64,000 bases of DNA, taken from NCBI RefSeq assembly GCF_019207085.1, contig NZ_JAATOM010000024.1:21856-85855 (forward strand), in the 5' to 3' direction. The first letter of the stretch is position 1; each line of letters opens with the position of its first letter. Below, piece by piece: positions 46,140 through 53,676 of the stretch. The notes beneath the pieces were generated by a model. It saw only the letters and a program-made list of their open reading frames with translations, was not told the DNA's origin and did not search any database. This stretch comes from Variovorax sp. dw_308 (GTDB lineage: Bacteria; Pseudomonadota; Gammaproteobacteria; Burkholderiales; Burkholderiaceae_C). The translations under genes and the position numbers were made by a program.

Positions 46140-47093
46140 TCAGGGCACCCACCAGTACCGCAGCACGTGGAAATAGATCGGCGCCGCGAAGATCACCGAA
46201 TCGAGCCGGTCGAGCATGCCGCCGTGGCCTTCGATCATGGTGCCCCAGTCCTTGACGCCGCGGTCGCGCTTGATGGCCGACATGACGAGGCCGCCGAAGA
46301 AGCCCATCACGCAGATCGTCAGCGCCATCAATGCGGCCTGCCAGGGCGTGAACGGCGTGGCCCACGATAGCGCGGCGCCCAGGGCGGTGGCGCTGGCCAC
46401 GCCGCCGATCAGGCCTTCCCAGGTCTTGGAGGGCGACAACTCGGGCGCGACCTTCCGCTTGCCGAAAAGCTTGCCCCACACGTACTGCAGCACGTCGCTG
46501 CCCTGCACCACGATCACGAGGAAGGCGATCAGCAACAGGTTGCGGTCTTCGAAGCCCGGTATCGGCAGGGTGAGCAAGGCCGGCACGTGGCTGATGCAGA
46601 ACACGCACACCATCAGGCCCCACTGGATCTTCGAGGTGCGTTCCAGGAAACGCCGCGTGTCGCCGCCCATCGCCGCGAGGATGGGCAGCACGAGGAATGC
46701 ATAGACGGGGATGAAGATCTCGTACAGGCCGTACCAGTCGATCCAGATCAGGAAATACTGCACCGGCAGCGCCACGAAGAAGGCGAGTGCGATCGCATGG
46801 TGGTCGCCGCGTCGCGTGTAGGCCAGGCTGATGAACTCGCGCAATGCATAGAACGAGATCAGATAGAACAGCACGATCACGCCGCCCTTGCCAAAGGCGA
46901 AGGCCAGGCCGATGACCGCGACCATCACCCACCACGCGTTGACGCGCGAGTTCAGGTTGTCGATGACGGCATTGGGCAACCCCTTGGCGACGCGCCACTT
47001 GAGCAGCGCACCGATGGCCGAGGCCACGATCAGGACGCAGGCCACGCCGCCGAAGAGGGTCAGCGTGGTCTGGGTGGAGGACGCGGTGTTCAT
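46140..47093 (-). CDS. CdsA-like phosphatidate cytidylyltransferase (YnbB-like)
   Basis: 317 residues from the ATG at 47093; the longer frame upstream lacks similarity and crosses a gap. Eight or so helices are visible. The C-terminal CDP-diglyceride synthase signature SAIKRDRGVKDWG, then GHGGMLDRLDSVIF, contains the catalytic Asp residues. The enzyme makes CDP-diacylglycerol from phosphatidate and CTP. This is the YnbB-like paralogue of the lipid block rather than the housekeeping CdsA, judged from the neighbours (CDP-alcohol transferase, hydrolase-methyltransferase, phosphatase). Confidence 0.87.
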   Translation of the reverse strand: MNTASSTQTTLTLFGGVACVLIVASAIGALLKWRVAKGLPNAVIDNLNSRVNAWWVMVAVIGLAFAFGKGGVIVLFYLISFYALREFISLAYTRRGDHHAIALAFFVALPVQYFLIWIDWYGLYEIFIPVYAFLVLPILAAMGGDTRRFLERTSKIQWGLMVCVFCISHVPALLTLPIPGFEDRNLLLIAFLVIVVQGSDVLQYVWGKLFGKRKVAPELSPSKTWEGLIGGVASATALGAALSWATPFTPWQAALMALTICVMGFFGGLVMSAIKRDRGVKDWGTMIEGHGGMLDRLDSVIFAAPIYFHVLRYWWVP

Positions 47094-47211
47094 TCGAAAG
47101 CCTTCGCGGTACGCGCCGGGGTACGAGGCCGGGCGGCACCACCTGCGATCCCGCGATCCATGCCAGTGCCTGCCGGATCGAAATCTCTCAAGAGGGTTGA
47201 CACCGGATGTC

Positions 47212-47886
47212 TCATGCCGCCGCCTCTTCCCGGTCGTACTCCGGCCGCAGGTCCAGCATCGCGGCCCGTGCGCGCGCGATGAAGCTGTTCTTGTCCTCAC
47301 CCTCGACGAGCGCGATCGGCGTGCCGTAGCGCACCGTGCAGGCCAGCGGAATCGGGACCAGCGTGCCCTTGGGCAGCACGCGTTTCAGGTTCTCGATCCA
47401 CACCGGGACCAGCCGCACGTTGGGGCAGGCGCGCGCCAGGTGGTAGAGGCCGCTCTTGAGTGGCAACAGCACGTCGTCGCCCATGTTGCGCGTGCCTTCG
47501 GGGAACATGATGAGCGAGTCGCCGGCGTGCAGGGCATCGGCCATCTGCTGCACCGGATTGCTGCCGTCGGCGGAGCCATCGCGCTTGATCATCAGCGCGT
47601 TGAAGACCTGTTCGCCGACGAAGCGGCGACCGTTCGATGCGAGCCAGTAATCCTGCCCCGCCACCGGGCGCGTGATGGCGCGCAAGTCGGGCGGCAGCGT
47701 GGCCCAGAGCAGCACGAAGTCGCCATGGCTGGTGTGATTGGCGAAGTAGAGCGTCTGCTCGGCCTTGGGCGTGGCGCCGCTCCAGATGGCGCGCACGCCG
47801 GTGAGCAGCCTGGCGATGCCGACGATCAGCCACGCCGCGACGGCGGCCGCGAACTTGCGGCCTTCCCTTTGCACGGATGCGTTCAT
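47212..47886 (-). CDS. 1-acyl-glycerol-3-phosphate acyltransferase-like protein (PlsC family)
   Basis: 224 residues. One N-terminal hydrophobic helix is followed by the acyltransferase motifs FANHTSHGDFVLLW (HxxxxD type; NHTSHGD), the FPEGTRN block III, and VPVWIENLKRVLP. It transfers an acyl chain to a lysophospholipid at the inner membrane. Inside the lipid block it could supply phosphatidate, or re-acylate an intermediate, for the CdsA-like enzyme. The E. coli ynb locus as I remember it has no such gene, so this is an addition. Confidence 0.87.
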   Translation of the reverse strand: MNASVQREGRKFAAAVAAWLIVGIARLLTGVRAIWSGATPKAEQTLYFANHTSHGDFVLLWATLPPDLRAITRPVAGQDYWLASNGRRFVGEQVFNALMIKRDGSADGSNPVQQMADALHAGDSLIMFPEGTRNMGDDVLLPLKSGLYHLARACPNVRLVPVWIENLKRVLPKGTLVPIPLACTVRYGTPIALVEGEDKNSFIARARAAMLDLRPEYDREEAAA

Positions 47887-47923
47887 GTATCCCTCTCCCT
47901 TTGGTTCGTTGTCTTCTTGTGGT

Positions 47924-48358
47924 TCATTGCATGTCCTGCGTCAGCAAGGCCAGGAGGAACATCGCGGCTTGGCAGGCGACGGTGATGCCGTGCCGCTGCA
48001 GCAACTGGCGCGTGCCGAACACACGCTCGGCCAGCGCGCGCGAAGCATCGGGCAACTGGCGCACGCCGATGCGCCCCAATGCGCTGTCGAGTGCGCTCAG
48101 CGATGCGATGTTGCCGCGCGCGAGCCCCTCGAACAGGCCGGCGTCGAGCCGTAGCCGCAGTGCGAGGTAGCGCTCGAGCACGCCGATGATCGCGACGGCG
48201 CCAAAGCCCATGCAGGAGGTGAGCGAGAGCGAGCGTGCCGTGAGGGCGAGCACGCCGAGCGCAATGCCGCTCAGCGCCAGGCCGAGCGCCGCAATGCCGC
48301 CGGCAGCATGCAGCAGGCTCGCCGTGGTGGCGCAGAGGGCGCGGTCGTTGTCGTTCAT
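47924..48358 (-). CDS. Small membrane protein of unknown function in the lipid block
   Basis: 144 residues. Two hydrophobic segments near residues 17-40 and 47-62 and a third at 127-142 suggest a helix-rich membrane protein with a soluble central part (LDAGLFEGLARGNIASLSAL). No family recognised. Tight spacing (24 bp after the phosphatase fusion gene and 37 bp before the acyltransferase gene) ties it to the lipid pathway, perhaps as a partner subunit. Confidence 0.7.
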   Translation of the reverse strand: MNDNDRALCATTASLLHAAGGIAALGLALSGIALGVLALTARSLSLTSCMGFGAVAIIGVLERYLALRLRLDAGLFEGLARGNIASLSALDSALGRIGVRQLPDASRALAERVFGTRQLLQRHGITVACQAAMFLLALLTQDMQ

Positions 48359-48382
48359 CTCACGACGGTTCCGGATCGGGGG

Positions 48383-49726
48383 TCAAGCGTCATGCGTGTC
48401 GTTCTCGCTGATGGCCTGCGCAAGCGCGGTGCGCCAAGCCGGGCGCAGCACGATCTGCGGGCGCGTTTGTCGCACCAGTTCCTCCGCGTCGGCCAGCGCC
48501 TGCGCCACCTTGGCATCGCGCGCATGCGCGGCGATCCAGCCGACCAGGGACGCGGCGCTGCGCGAGAAGCCCAGCGCGCAGCAGATCCAGACCGTTCCGC
48601 CCGCGCGATGCTGGGCTTCGATGATGAGTGCGGCGCGGCGCAAGTGCTCGGGGGAGGGCACGACCAGGTCGAGCATCGGCAGGCAGTGCGCGCCGGCGCC
48701 GGAAGGCAACTGCAATTCGGCGCTGAGGCTGACCATGCGCGGCTTTCCGGCGGCCAGCCATTCCACGAAATCGGGAATGCGCCCGAGCCAGAGGCCCGGC
48801 AGGACTTCGGAAGAAGCCCGCATCCTGCGCGTCCAGATCATGGCGTTGAGCCCCGCCCCGGCGCGGTAGGGCAACAGCAGCCAGCGCGCTGCCCATGCCA
48901 TGTGCCCCCGCGCGTTCATCTGGAACCCGCGTGCGCCGAAGCCGAGGTAGTTGAGTGCCACAAGCGCCAGCGAGGCGGCGGGCCAGCCGAGCCACAACGC
49001 ACCGCCGCCGAGTAGCAAGGCAGCGGCCAGGCATGAGGCTGCGCCGATGGCGTAGATCGCGGCCAGCTTCCATCGTTGCGGGTCGCGTGCGAGGATCCAC
49101 GCGCGTGGCATGGAGGGCACGCGTTCCAGCGGCCACAGCCAGACGCAGAACAGTCCCAGCAGGGCGCCCGTGGGAATGTCGATGAAGTGGTGTTGCCAGG
49201 TGGTCAGCACCGAGGCGCAGATGGCGAAGGTCCACAGGTGCAGCACCCCTCGCGCCCAGGAATTCTTCAACAGGCGCTGGTACCAGTCCCAGAGGATGAC
49301 GGCCAGCGCGATGTGCAGCGACGGTGCCTGGTTGAAGGGCTTGTCGAAGCCGCGCAGCGCATCGAACAGGTAGGCCGGCGCGCCCTCGACCGGGGGCTGG
49401 CCGAAGCTGAATTGCAGCGGCCACAGCACGAAGCAGGTGACGGCAATGACGGTGGCGGTCAGCAGCCGCAGTGCATGCCGGTCGACCACATGCTTGCTGC
49501 GCCCGAAGAAGAGCGACAGCGCGTAGAAGACGTTGATGGTCCAGTACGGGAAGATCGTCCAGGGCCAGAACGGGATCTGCCGCTCCCATTCGAAAGCCGC
49601 AGTCGGCACATGGGTGCGTGTGGTGGCCCACCAGTTGGCGAAGCCGTAGGCGGCATAGAACAGCGGCCCGAGCAGCACGAGCCACGCCGCGGCGCGTTTC
49701 CAGGGGCGCGCGGCGTTGCGGCTCAT
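48383..49726 (-). CDS. PAP2-like membrane phosphatase fused to a dual-specificity phosphatase (YnbD-like)
   Basis: 447 residues from the ATG at 49726, which overlaps the preceding gene by 4 bp. The N-terminal half is a multi-helix PAP2-type domain with PSLHIALAVILWDWY (His138) and TTWQHHFIDIPTG (His179/180). The C-terminal half is a dual-specificity/tyrosine phosphatase with the CX5R loop CALGFSR (Cys383, Arg389). PAP2 domains dephosphorylate lipid phosphates outside the membrane, while the CX5R domain would act in the cytoplasm or on phosphoinositide-like or PGP-like substrates. It resembles E. coli YnbD in layout. Confidence 0.86.
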   Translation of the reverse strand: MSRNAARPWKRAAAWLVLLGPLFYAAYGFANWWATTRTHVPTAAFEWERQIPFWPWTIFPYWTINVFYALSLFFGRSKHVVDRHALRLLTATVIAVTCFVLWPLQFSFGQPPVEGAPAYLFDALRGFDKPFNQAPSLHIALAVILWDWYQRLLKNSWARGVLHLWTFAICASVLTTWQHHFIDIPTGALLGLFCVWLWPLERVPSMPRAWILARDPQRWKLAAIYAIGAASCLAAALLLGGGALWLGWPAASLALVALNYLGFGARGFQMNARGHMAWAARWLLLPYRAGAGLNAMIWTRRMRASSEVLPGLWLGRIPDFVEWLAAGKPRMVSLSAELQLPSGAGAHCLPMLDLVVPSPEHLRRAALIIEAQHRAGGTVWICCALGFSRSAASLVGWIAAHARDAKVAQALADAEELVRQTRPQIVLRPAWRTALAQAISENDTHDA

Positions 49727-51483
49727 GGCCCGGTCCGGACCGCCAGCGAGACGGTGAAGATGCCCCATTCGTCGACCCGCTGCGTGATCTTGCGGAAGCC
49801 GGCGGCCTCGACGAGCTGGTCCATCTCGGCCTGCGTGCGGCGGCGCATCACCCAGGCCTGGCCCTGGCGGTGGCTGGTGAGTGCCCGCGCGATCATCTCG
49901 AGCTGCGGATGCCACGGCTGGCCGGTGTAGACGAGGTAGCCGCCGTCTTCCACCGCATCGCCGACGCCGGCCAGCGAGCGGCAGACCATCTCGTTGTCGG
50001 GGAACAGCTCGTACAGGCCCGACACCACGGCCAGCGTCGGGCGTGGCGTGACGCTGGCCAGGCTCAGGCGGTCGAACGCATCGGCCTGCACGAACTGCGC
50101 GATGTCCTGAAGTCCCTTCTCGGCAATGAGCGCGCGGCCGTCCCGCACATTGATGTCGCTGTAGTCGCGCAGCAGGACCGAGGCGACCTTGACCGGGCTC
50201 GCCGCCACCGCGTCCAGCACATAGCGGCCGTGGCCGGCGGCGATGTCCATGAGCCGCACGTCGCGATGCTTCGCGGCCAGGCGCTCCATGGCCTCGCGCA
50301 GCAGTTCCTCGACGTGGATCTTGCGCTGGCGGATGCCGCGCCAGCCGATGGACTGCAGGTAGGTCTTGTCGATGTTGCGGCCGAGCGGTCCCTTGCCCTG
50401 GGGCGTGTTGCGGTAGACGTAATCCAGCGTGCTGCCGGAATCGAAGCCCGTCTGGTGGCCGAGCGCGACGCCGCTCGACAGCGTGCCGCCCAGGCGCAGG
50501 CCGGCGCGCGTCAGCGCCCAGTACGCGCCACGCGGCGACATCGGGGACAGGGGCTGGGCCAGCGCGCGCGATTCGTCGGCGGTGTCGCCGCGCAGGTGAG
50601 CGTCCTGGCGGTCGACGCGCATCGGCGGCTGGTCGAACAACTGCAGCACGAAGGCGCGGATGGCGGCGACAGCCGGTGCGCGGTCTTTCTCGCCGAGCGT
50701 GTCGTGGAAGAAGCCGGGCAGTTCCATCTTCGTCTTGGTGGCGCTGCCGAGGCGCTTGAAGAATTCATGCTGCGGCTTGTGGTGCACCACCCAGTCGGCG
50801 CCGGAGATCAACAGTTGCACCGGCTGCGTGATCGCGTTGGCATCGGCCACGATGCGGTCGGCCGCTTCGTAGAGGCCGAGCAGGATGTTCACTGCGATGG
50901 GGCGGGAGATCAGCGGGTCTGCTTCGTAGCTGGCGATGCGTTCCGGGTCGTGCGTGAGGAACCTGGCCTTGACGTAGCTGTTGACGAAGAACAGGCCGCG
51001 CAGCTTGTGCATCAGGCCCAGCCCGGCGCGCGCGAAGGGCACGTACAACTTGACCTTGAAGGCCGGCGAGGCGAGCGTGAGGCCGCGCACCCTGGGCGCG
51101 TAGTCGTGCGCCCAGGTGGCGACCAGCACGGCGCCCACGCTTTGCGCGATCACATGGATGTCTTGCGGCGGCACGCCGTAGGCCTGGCCGATGTGGTCGA
51201 TGAAGGTCTGCACATCGCGCACCGAGGTGGCGAAGCTGGGGCTGTAGCCCCGCTGTCCAGGCGACTTGCCGTAGCCGCGCGCGTCCCAGGCGTAGAAGTC
51301 GAATTCGGGCAGGTCGAGTTCATCGACCAGATGCGCCATGCGGGCGCCATGTTCATGGCCGCGGTGGAACAGGACGATGGCCCCGCGGCGCACTGTGCCG
51401 GTGGCCGGCCAGCGACGGTAGAAAAGGGAGACGCCATCGTGCGTCGCGAAGTGCTGCTCCTGGGCAGCGCGTGGGGTGGTCAT
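49723..51483 (-). CDS. Bifunctional alpha/beta hydrolase and SAM-dependent methyltransferase (YnbC-like)
   Basis: 586 residues from the ATG at 51483, where the family-like sequence begins. The N-terminal hydrolase has the oxyanion strand IVLFHRGHEHG, the DARGYGKSPG loop, and nucleophile Ser115 in IAQSVGA. The C-terminal methyltransferase has a SAM loop LMDIAAGHGRYVLDA near residue 410, LRDYSDINVRDG and a VYTGQPWHPQLE segment. It probably acts on a lipid or lipid head group: hydrolysis (lysophospholipase-like) plus methyl transfer. The neighbours on both sides are lipid enzymes. The order of reactions is unknown. Confidence 0.86.
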   Translation of the reverse strand: MTTPRAAQEQHFATHDGVSLFYRRWPATGTVRRGAIVLFHRGHEHGARMAHLVDELDLPEFDFYAWDARGYGKSPGQRGYSPSFATSVRDVQTFIDHIGQAYGVPPQDIHVIAQSVGAVLVATWAHDYAPRVRGLTLASPAFKVKLYVPFARAGLGLMHKLRGLFFVNSYVKARFLTHDPERIASYEADPLISRPIAVNILLGLYEAADRIVADANAITQPVQLLISGADWVVHHKPQHEFFKRLGSATKTKMELPGFFHDTLGEKDRAPAVAAIRAFVLQLFDQPPMRVDRQDAHLRGDTADESRALAQPLSPMSPRGAYWALTRAGLRLGGTLSSGVALGHQTGFDSGSTLDYVYRNTPQGKGPLGRNIDKTYLQSIGWRGIRQRKIHVEELLREAMERLAAKHRDVRLMDIAAGHGRYVLDAVAASPVKVASVLLRDYSDINVRDGRALIAEKGLQDIAQFVQADAFDRLSLASVTPRPTLAVVSGLYELFPDNEMVCRSLAGVGDAVEDGGYLVYTGQPWHPQLEMIARALTSHRQGQAWVMRRRTQAEMDQLVEAAGFRKITQRVDEWGIFTVSLAVRTGP

Positions 51484-51514
51484 CTTGTTGTGCTGGAGCG
51501 GGCGGGCCGGATTC

Positions 51515-52135
51515 TCATGGTTTTGCTTGCGGTGAGGCGGGCTCGGCCAGTGCACGGCGGACGCGATTCGCGATGGTCCACGCGACGCCCGCGGCAAGCA
51601 AGGGCATAAGCCACGACAACGGCTGGGGCATGGGCCAGCCGAGCGCCACGTAGAGGCCCAGCACACCAAAGACGAAGGCCCGGTCGCTCTTGCCCAGCGG
51701 GCCGTCGTAGCGGCGCGAGGCACCGACCGTCGGGCCGAGCGCGCCGGCGAATTCGCTCAGGCCTGCGAGCACGATCACCGTGCCGACCCAGAACGGGCTG
51801 AACGGCGCGACGAGCGCGAAGGGCAGGTACAGCGCCGCGTCGGAGATCACGTCGGTCAGTTCGTTGAGGAAGGCGCCGAGCCGGGATTGCTGGTTGTGCT
51901 CGCGCGCCAGCATGCCGTCGATGGCGTTGAAGGCCATGCGGATCAGCATCCACATCGGCACCAGCGCGAACGCGGCTGCGGCAGGTCGCGCGAAAAAAAG
52001 CCAGAGTCCCAGCGCGACGGAGATGGCGCAAGCGATCAGCGTGACCTGGTTGGCCGTGGCGCCCGATGCGCGCAGGCGTACCACCAGCGGGCGCAGCAGG
52101 GCCTGAAAACGCGGTTTCAGTTCATAGATCGACAC
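51515..52135 (-). CDS. CDP-alcohol phosphatidyltransferase family protein (YnbA-like) with Asn at two metal-site positions
   Basis: 206 residues, about five helices. The CDP-alcohol motif D1xxD2GxxAR(x8)GxxxD3xxxD4 reads N70-x2-D73-G74-x2-A77-R78, then G87-x3-N91-x3-D95. Asn therefore replaces the first and third Asp, while D73 and the proposed catalytic D95 remain. A further acidic residue, D99, follows (VISD). I recall the same NALDGMLAR/LNE pattern in E. coli YnbA, which supports that identity. The enzyme would transfer a phosphatidyl group from CDP-diacylglycerol to an unknown alcohol. It is the first gene of the leftward lipid operon, divergent from ruvB. Confidence 0.85.
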   Translation of the reverse strand: MSIYELKPRFQALLRPLVVRLRASGATANQVTLIACAISVALGLWLFFARPAAAAFALVPMWMLIRMAFNAIDGMLAREHNQQSRLGAFLNELTDVISDAALYLPFALVAPFSPFWVGTVIVLAGLSEFAGALGPTVGASRRYDGPLGKSDRAFVFGVLGLYVALGWPMPQPLSWLMPLLAAGVAWTIANRVRRALAEPASPQAKP

Positions 52136-52219
52136 GCAGCATTCCCATCCTCTCCCTTATTGGAACGGCATTCTGCCAGCCAGTCATCTGGCTAAACTGC
52201 CGGATCCGCCCTATGCCTT

Positions 52220-53275
52220 ATGACCATCCAGACCGATGATTTCGCCCCAGCCCCGCAACGCGTGGTCTCCGCCGCCCCGGCTTCGCCGAACGAGGAGGCG
52301 ATCGAGCGGGCGCTGCGGCCCAAGCTGCTGCAGGAGTACGTCGGCCAGGCCAAGGTGCGGGAGCAACTGGAGATCTTCATCGGCGCGGCACGCAAGCGCG
52401 AAGAGGCGCTGGACCATGTGCTGCTGTTCGGCCCGCCCGGGCTGGGCAAGACCACGCTGAGCCACATCATCGCGGCCGAACTGGGCGTGAACCTGCGCCA
52501 GACCTCGGGCCCGGTGCTCGAGAAGCCCAAGGACCTGGCGGCGCTGCTCACCAATCTCGAGCGCAACGACGTGCTCTTCATCGACGAGATCCACCGCCTG
52601 AGCCCGGTGGTCGAGGAAATCCTCTATCCCGCGCTGGAGGACTACCAGATCGACATCATGATCGGCGAGGGCCCGGCCGCGCGCAGCATCAAGCTCGACC
52701 TGCAGCCGTTCACGCTGGTGGGCGCCACCACGCGCGCCGGCATGCTGACCAACCCGTTGCGGGACCGCTTCGGCATCGTGGCTCGGCTGGAGTTCTACAC
52801 GGCCGAGGAACTGGCGCACATCGTGCGACGCAGCGCCGGGCTGCTCAAGGTGGCGATGGACGAGGCCGGCGGCTTCGAGATCGCACGCCGTTCGCGCGGC
52901 ACGCCGCGCATTGCCAACCGGCTGCTGCGGCGCGTGCGCGATTACGCGGAGGTGAAGGGCGACGGCCGCATCACCGAGGACATCGCGCACAAGGCGCTGG
53001 CGATGCTGGACGTCGATCCGCAAGGCTTCGACCTGATGGACCGGAAGTTGCTCGAAGCGGTGATCCATCGCTTCGACGGCGGCCCGGTCGGGCTCGACAA
53101 CGTGGCGGCCAGCATCGGCGAGGAGCGCGAGACCATCGAGGACGTGATCGAGCCGTACCTGATCCAGCAGGGTTACCTGCAGCGGACGCCGCGCGGGCGG
53201 ATTGCGACGCTGGCGGCGTACCGGCACCTGGGAGTCGCGCCGCCTTCCCGAGACGGCGACATGTTCGGGGCCTGA
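52220..53275 (+). CDS. ruvB: Holliday junction branch migration ATPase RuvB
   Basis: 351 residues. It has Walker A LLFGPPGLGKTTLSH, Walker B VLFIDEIHRLSP, sensor I GATTRAGMLTNPLRDRFG in parts, the arginine-finger region, and a C-terminal winged helix (GFDLMDRKLLEAVI, QQGYLQRTPRGR). It drives branch migration with RuvA. The start at 52220 follows a short gap shared with the divergent lipid operon, where a palindrome AGCCAG/CTGGCT (52178-52193) sits near the likely promoters. A dmeF remnant follows directly. Confidence 0.97.
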   Translation: MTIQTDDFAPAPQRVVSAAPASPNEEAIERALRPKLLQEYVGQAKVREQLEIFIGAARKREEALDHVLLFGPPGLGKTTLSHIIAAELGVNLRQTSGPVLEKPKDLAALLTNLERNDVLFIDEIHRLSPVVEEILYPALEDYQIDIMIGEGPAARSIKLDLQPFTLVGATTRAGMLTNPLRDRFGIVARLEFYTAEELAHIVRRSAGLLKVAMDEAGGFEIARRSRGTPRIANRLLRRVRDYAEVKGDGRITEDIAHKALAMLDVDPQGFDLMDRKLLEAVIHRFDGGPVGLDNVAASIGEERETIEDVIEPYLIQQGYLQRTPRGRIATLAAYRHLGVAPPSRDGDMFGA

Positions 53276-53279
53276 ACCC

Positions 53280-53676
53280 ATGCACACCCACGATCTGGGC
53301 GCCTGGCGCCGCGACCATCGCTTCACCGACGACAAATGCGCGCCGAGCGGGGCACGCGGCTGGCGATGTGGATCACCTCGCCGCGCTGATCGGCGGCTGG
53401 CTCTAGGGCTGGGCCTGGCTCGATCGCGAGATGGGCGACCCCGTGGTCGACGAGATCCGCGAGGGCATCGAGCCCACGCTCGCTGCCAGGGAGACGCGCG
53501 TGGCCGACCTGCATGTCTGGCGCGTCGGCCGCGGCGCCTATGTCTGCGCCGTCGCCGCGGTCACGCACTCACCGACCTTGAGCGCGGACGAGGTGCGGGC
53601 CTGCTTCTCGATGCACGAGGAGATCCGGCATTCCACAGTGGAGATCCAGCGCTGCCCCGATCAAGCGGCCGGCTGA
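53280..53676 (+). pseudogene. Internally deleted remnant of a DmeF-like cation efflux (CDF) gene
   Basis: The start MHTHDLGAWRRDHRF matches the His-rich N-terminus of DmeF-type CDF transporters. The end from about 53415 reads GWAWLDREMGDPVVDEI, TRVADLHVWRVGRGAY and LSADEVRACFSMHEEI, the C-terminal cytoplasmic domain. About 200 central residues with all transmembrane helices are missing, the pieces lie in different frames, and a TAG (53404-53406) interrupts the later frame. It cannot make a transporter. The intact CDF gene at 41942 is of a different type. Confidence 0.82.
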
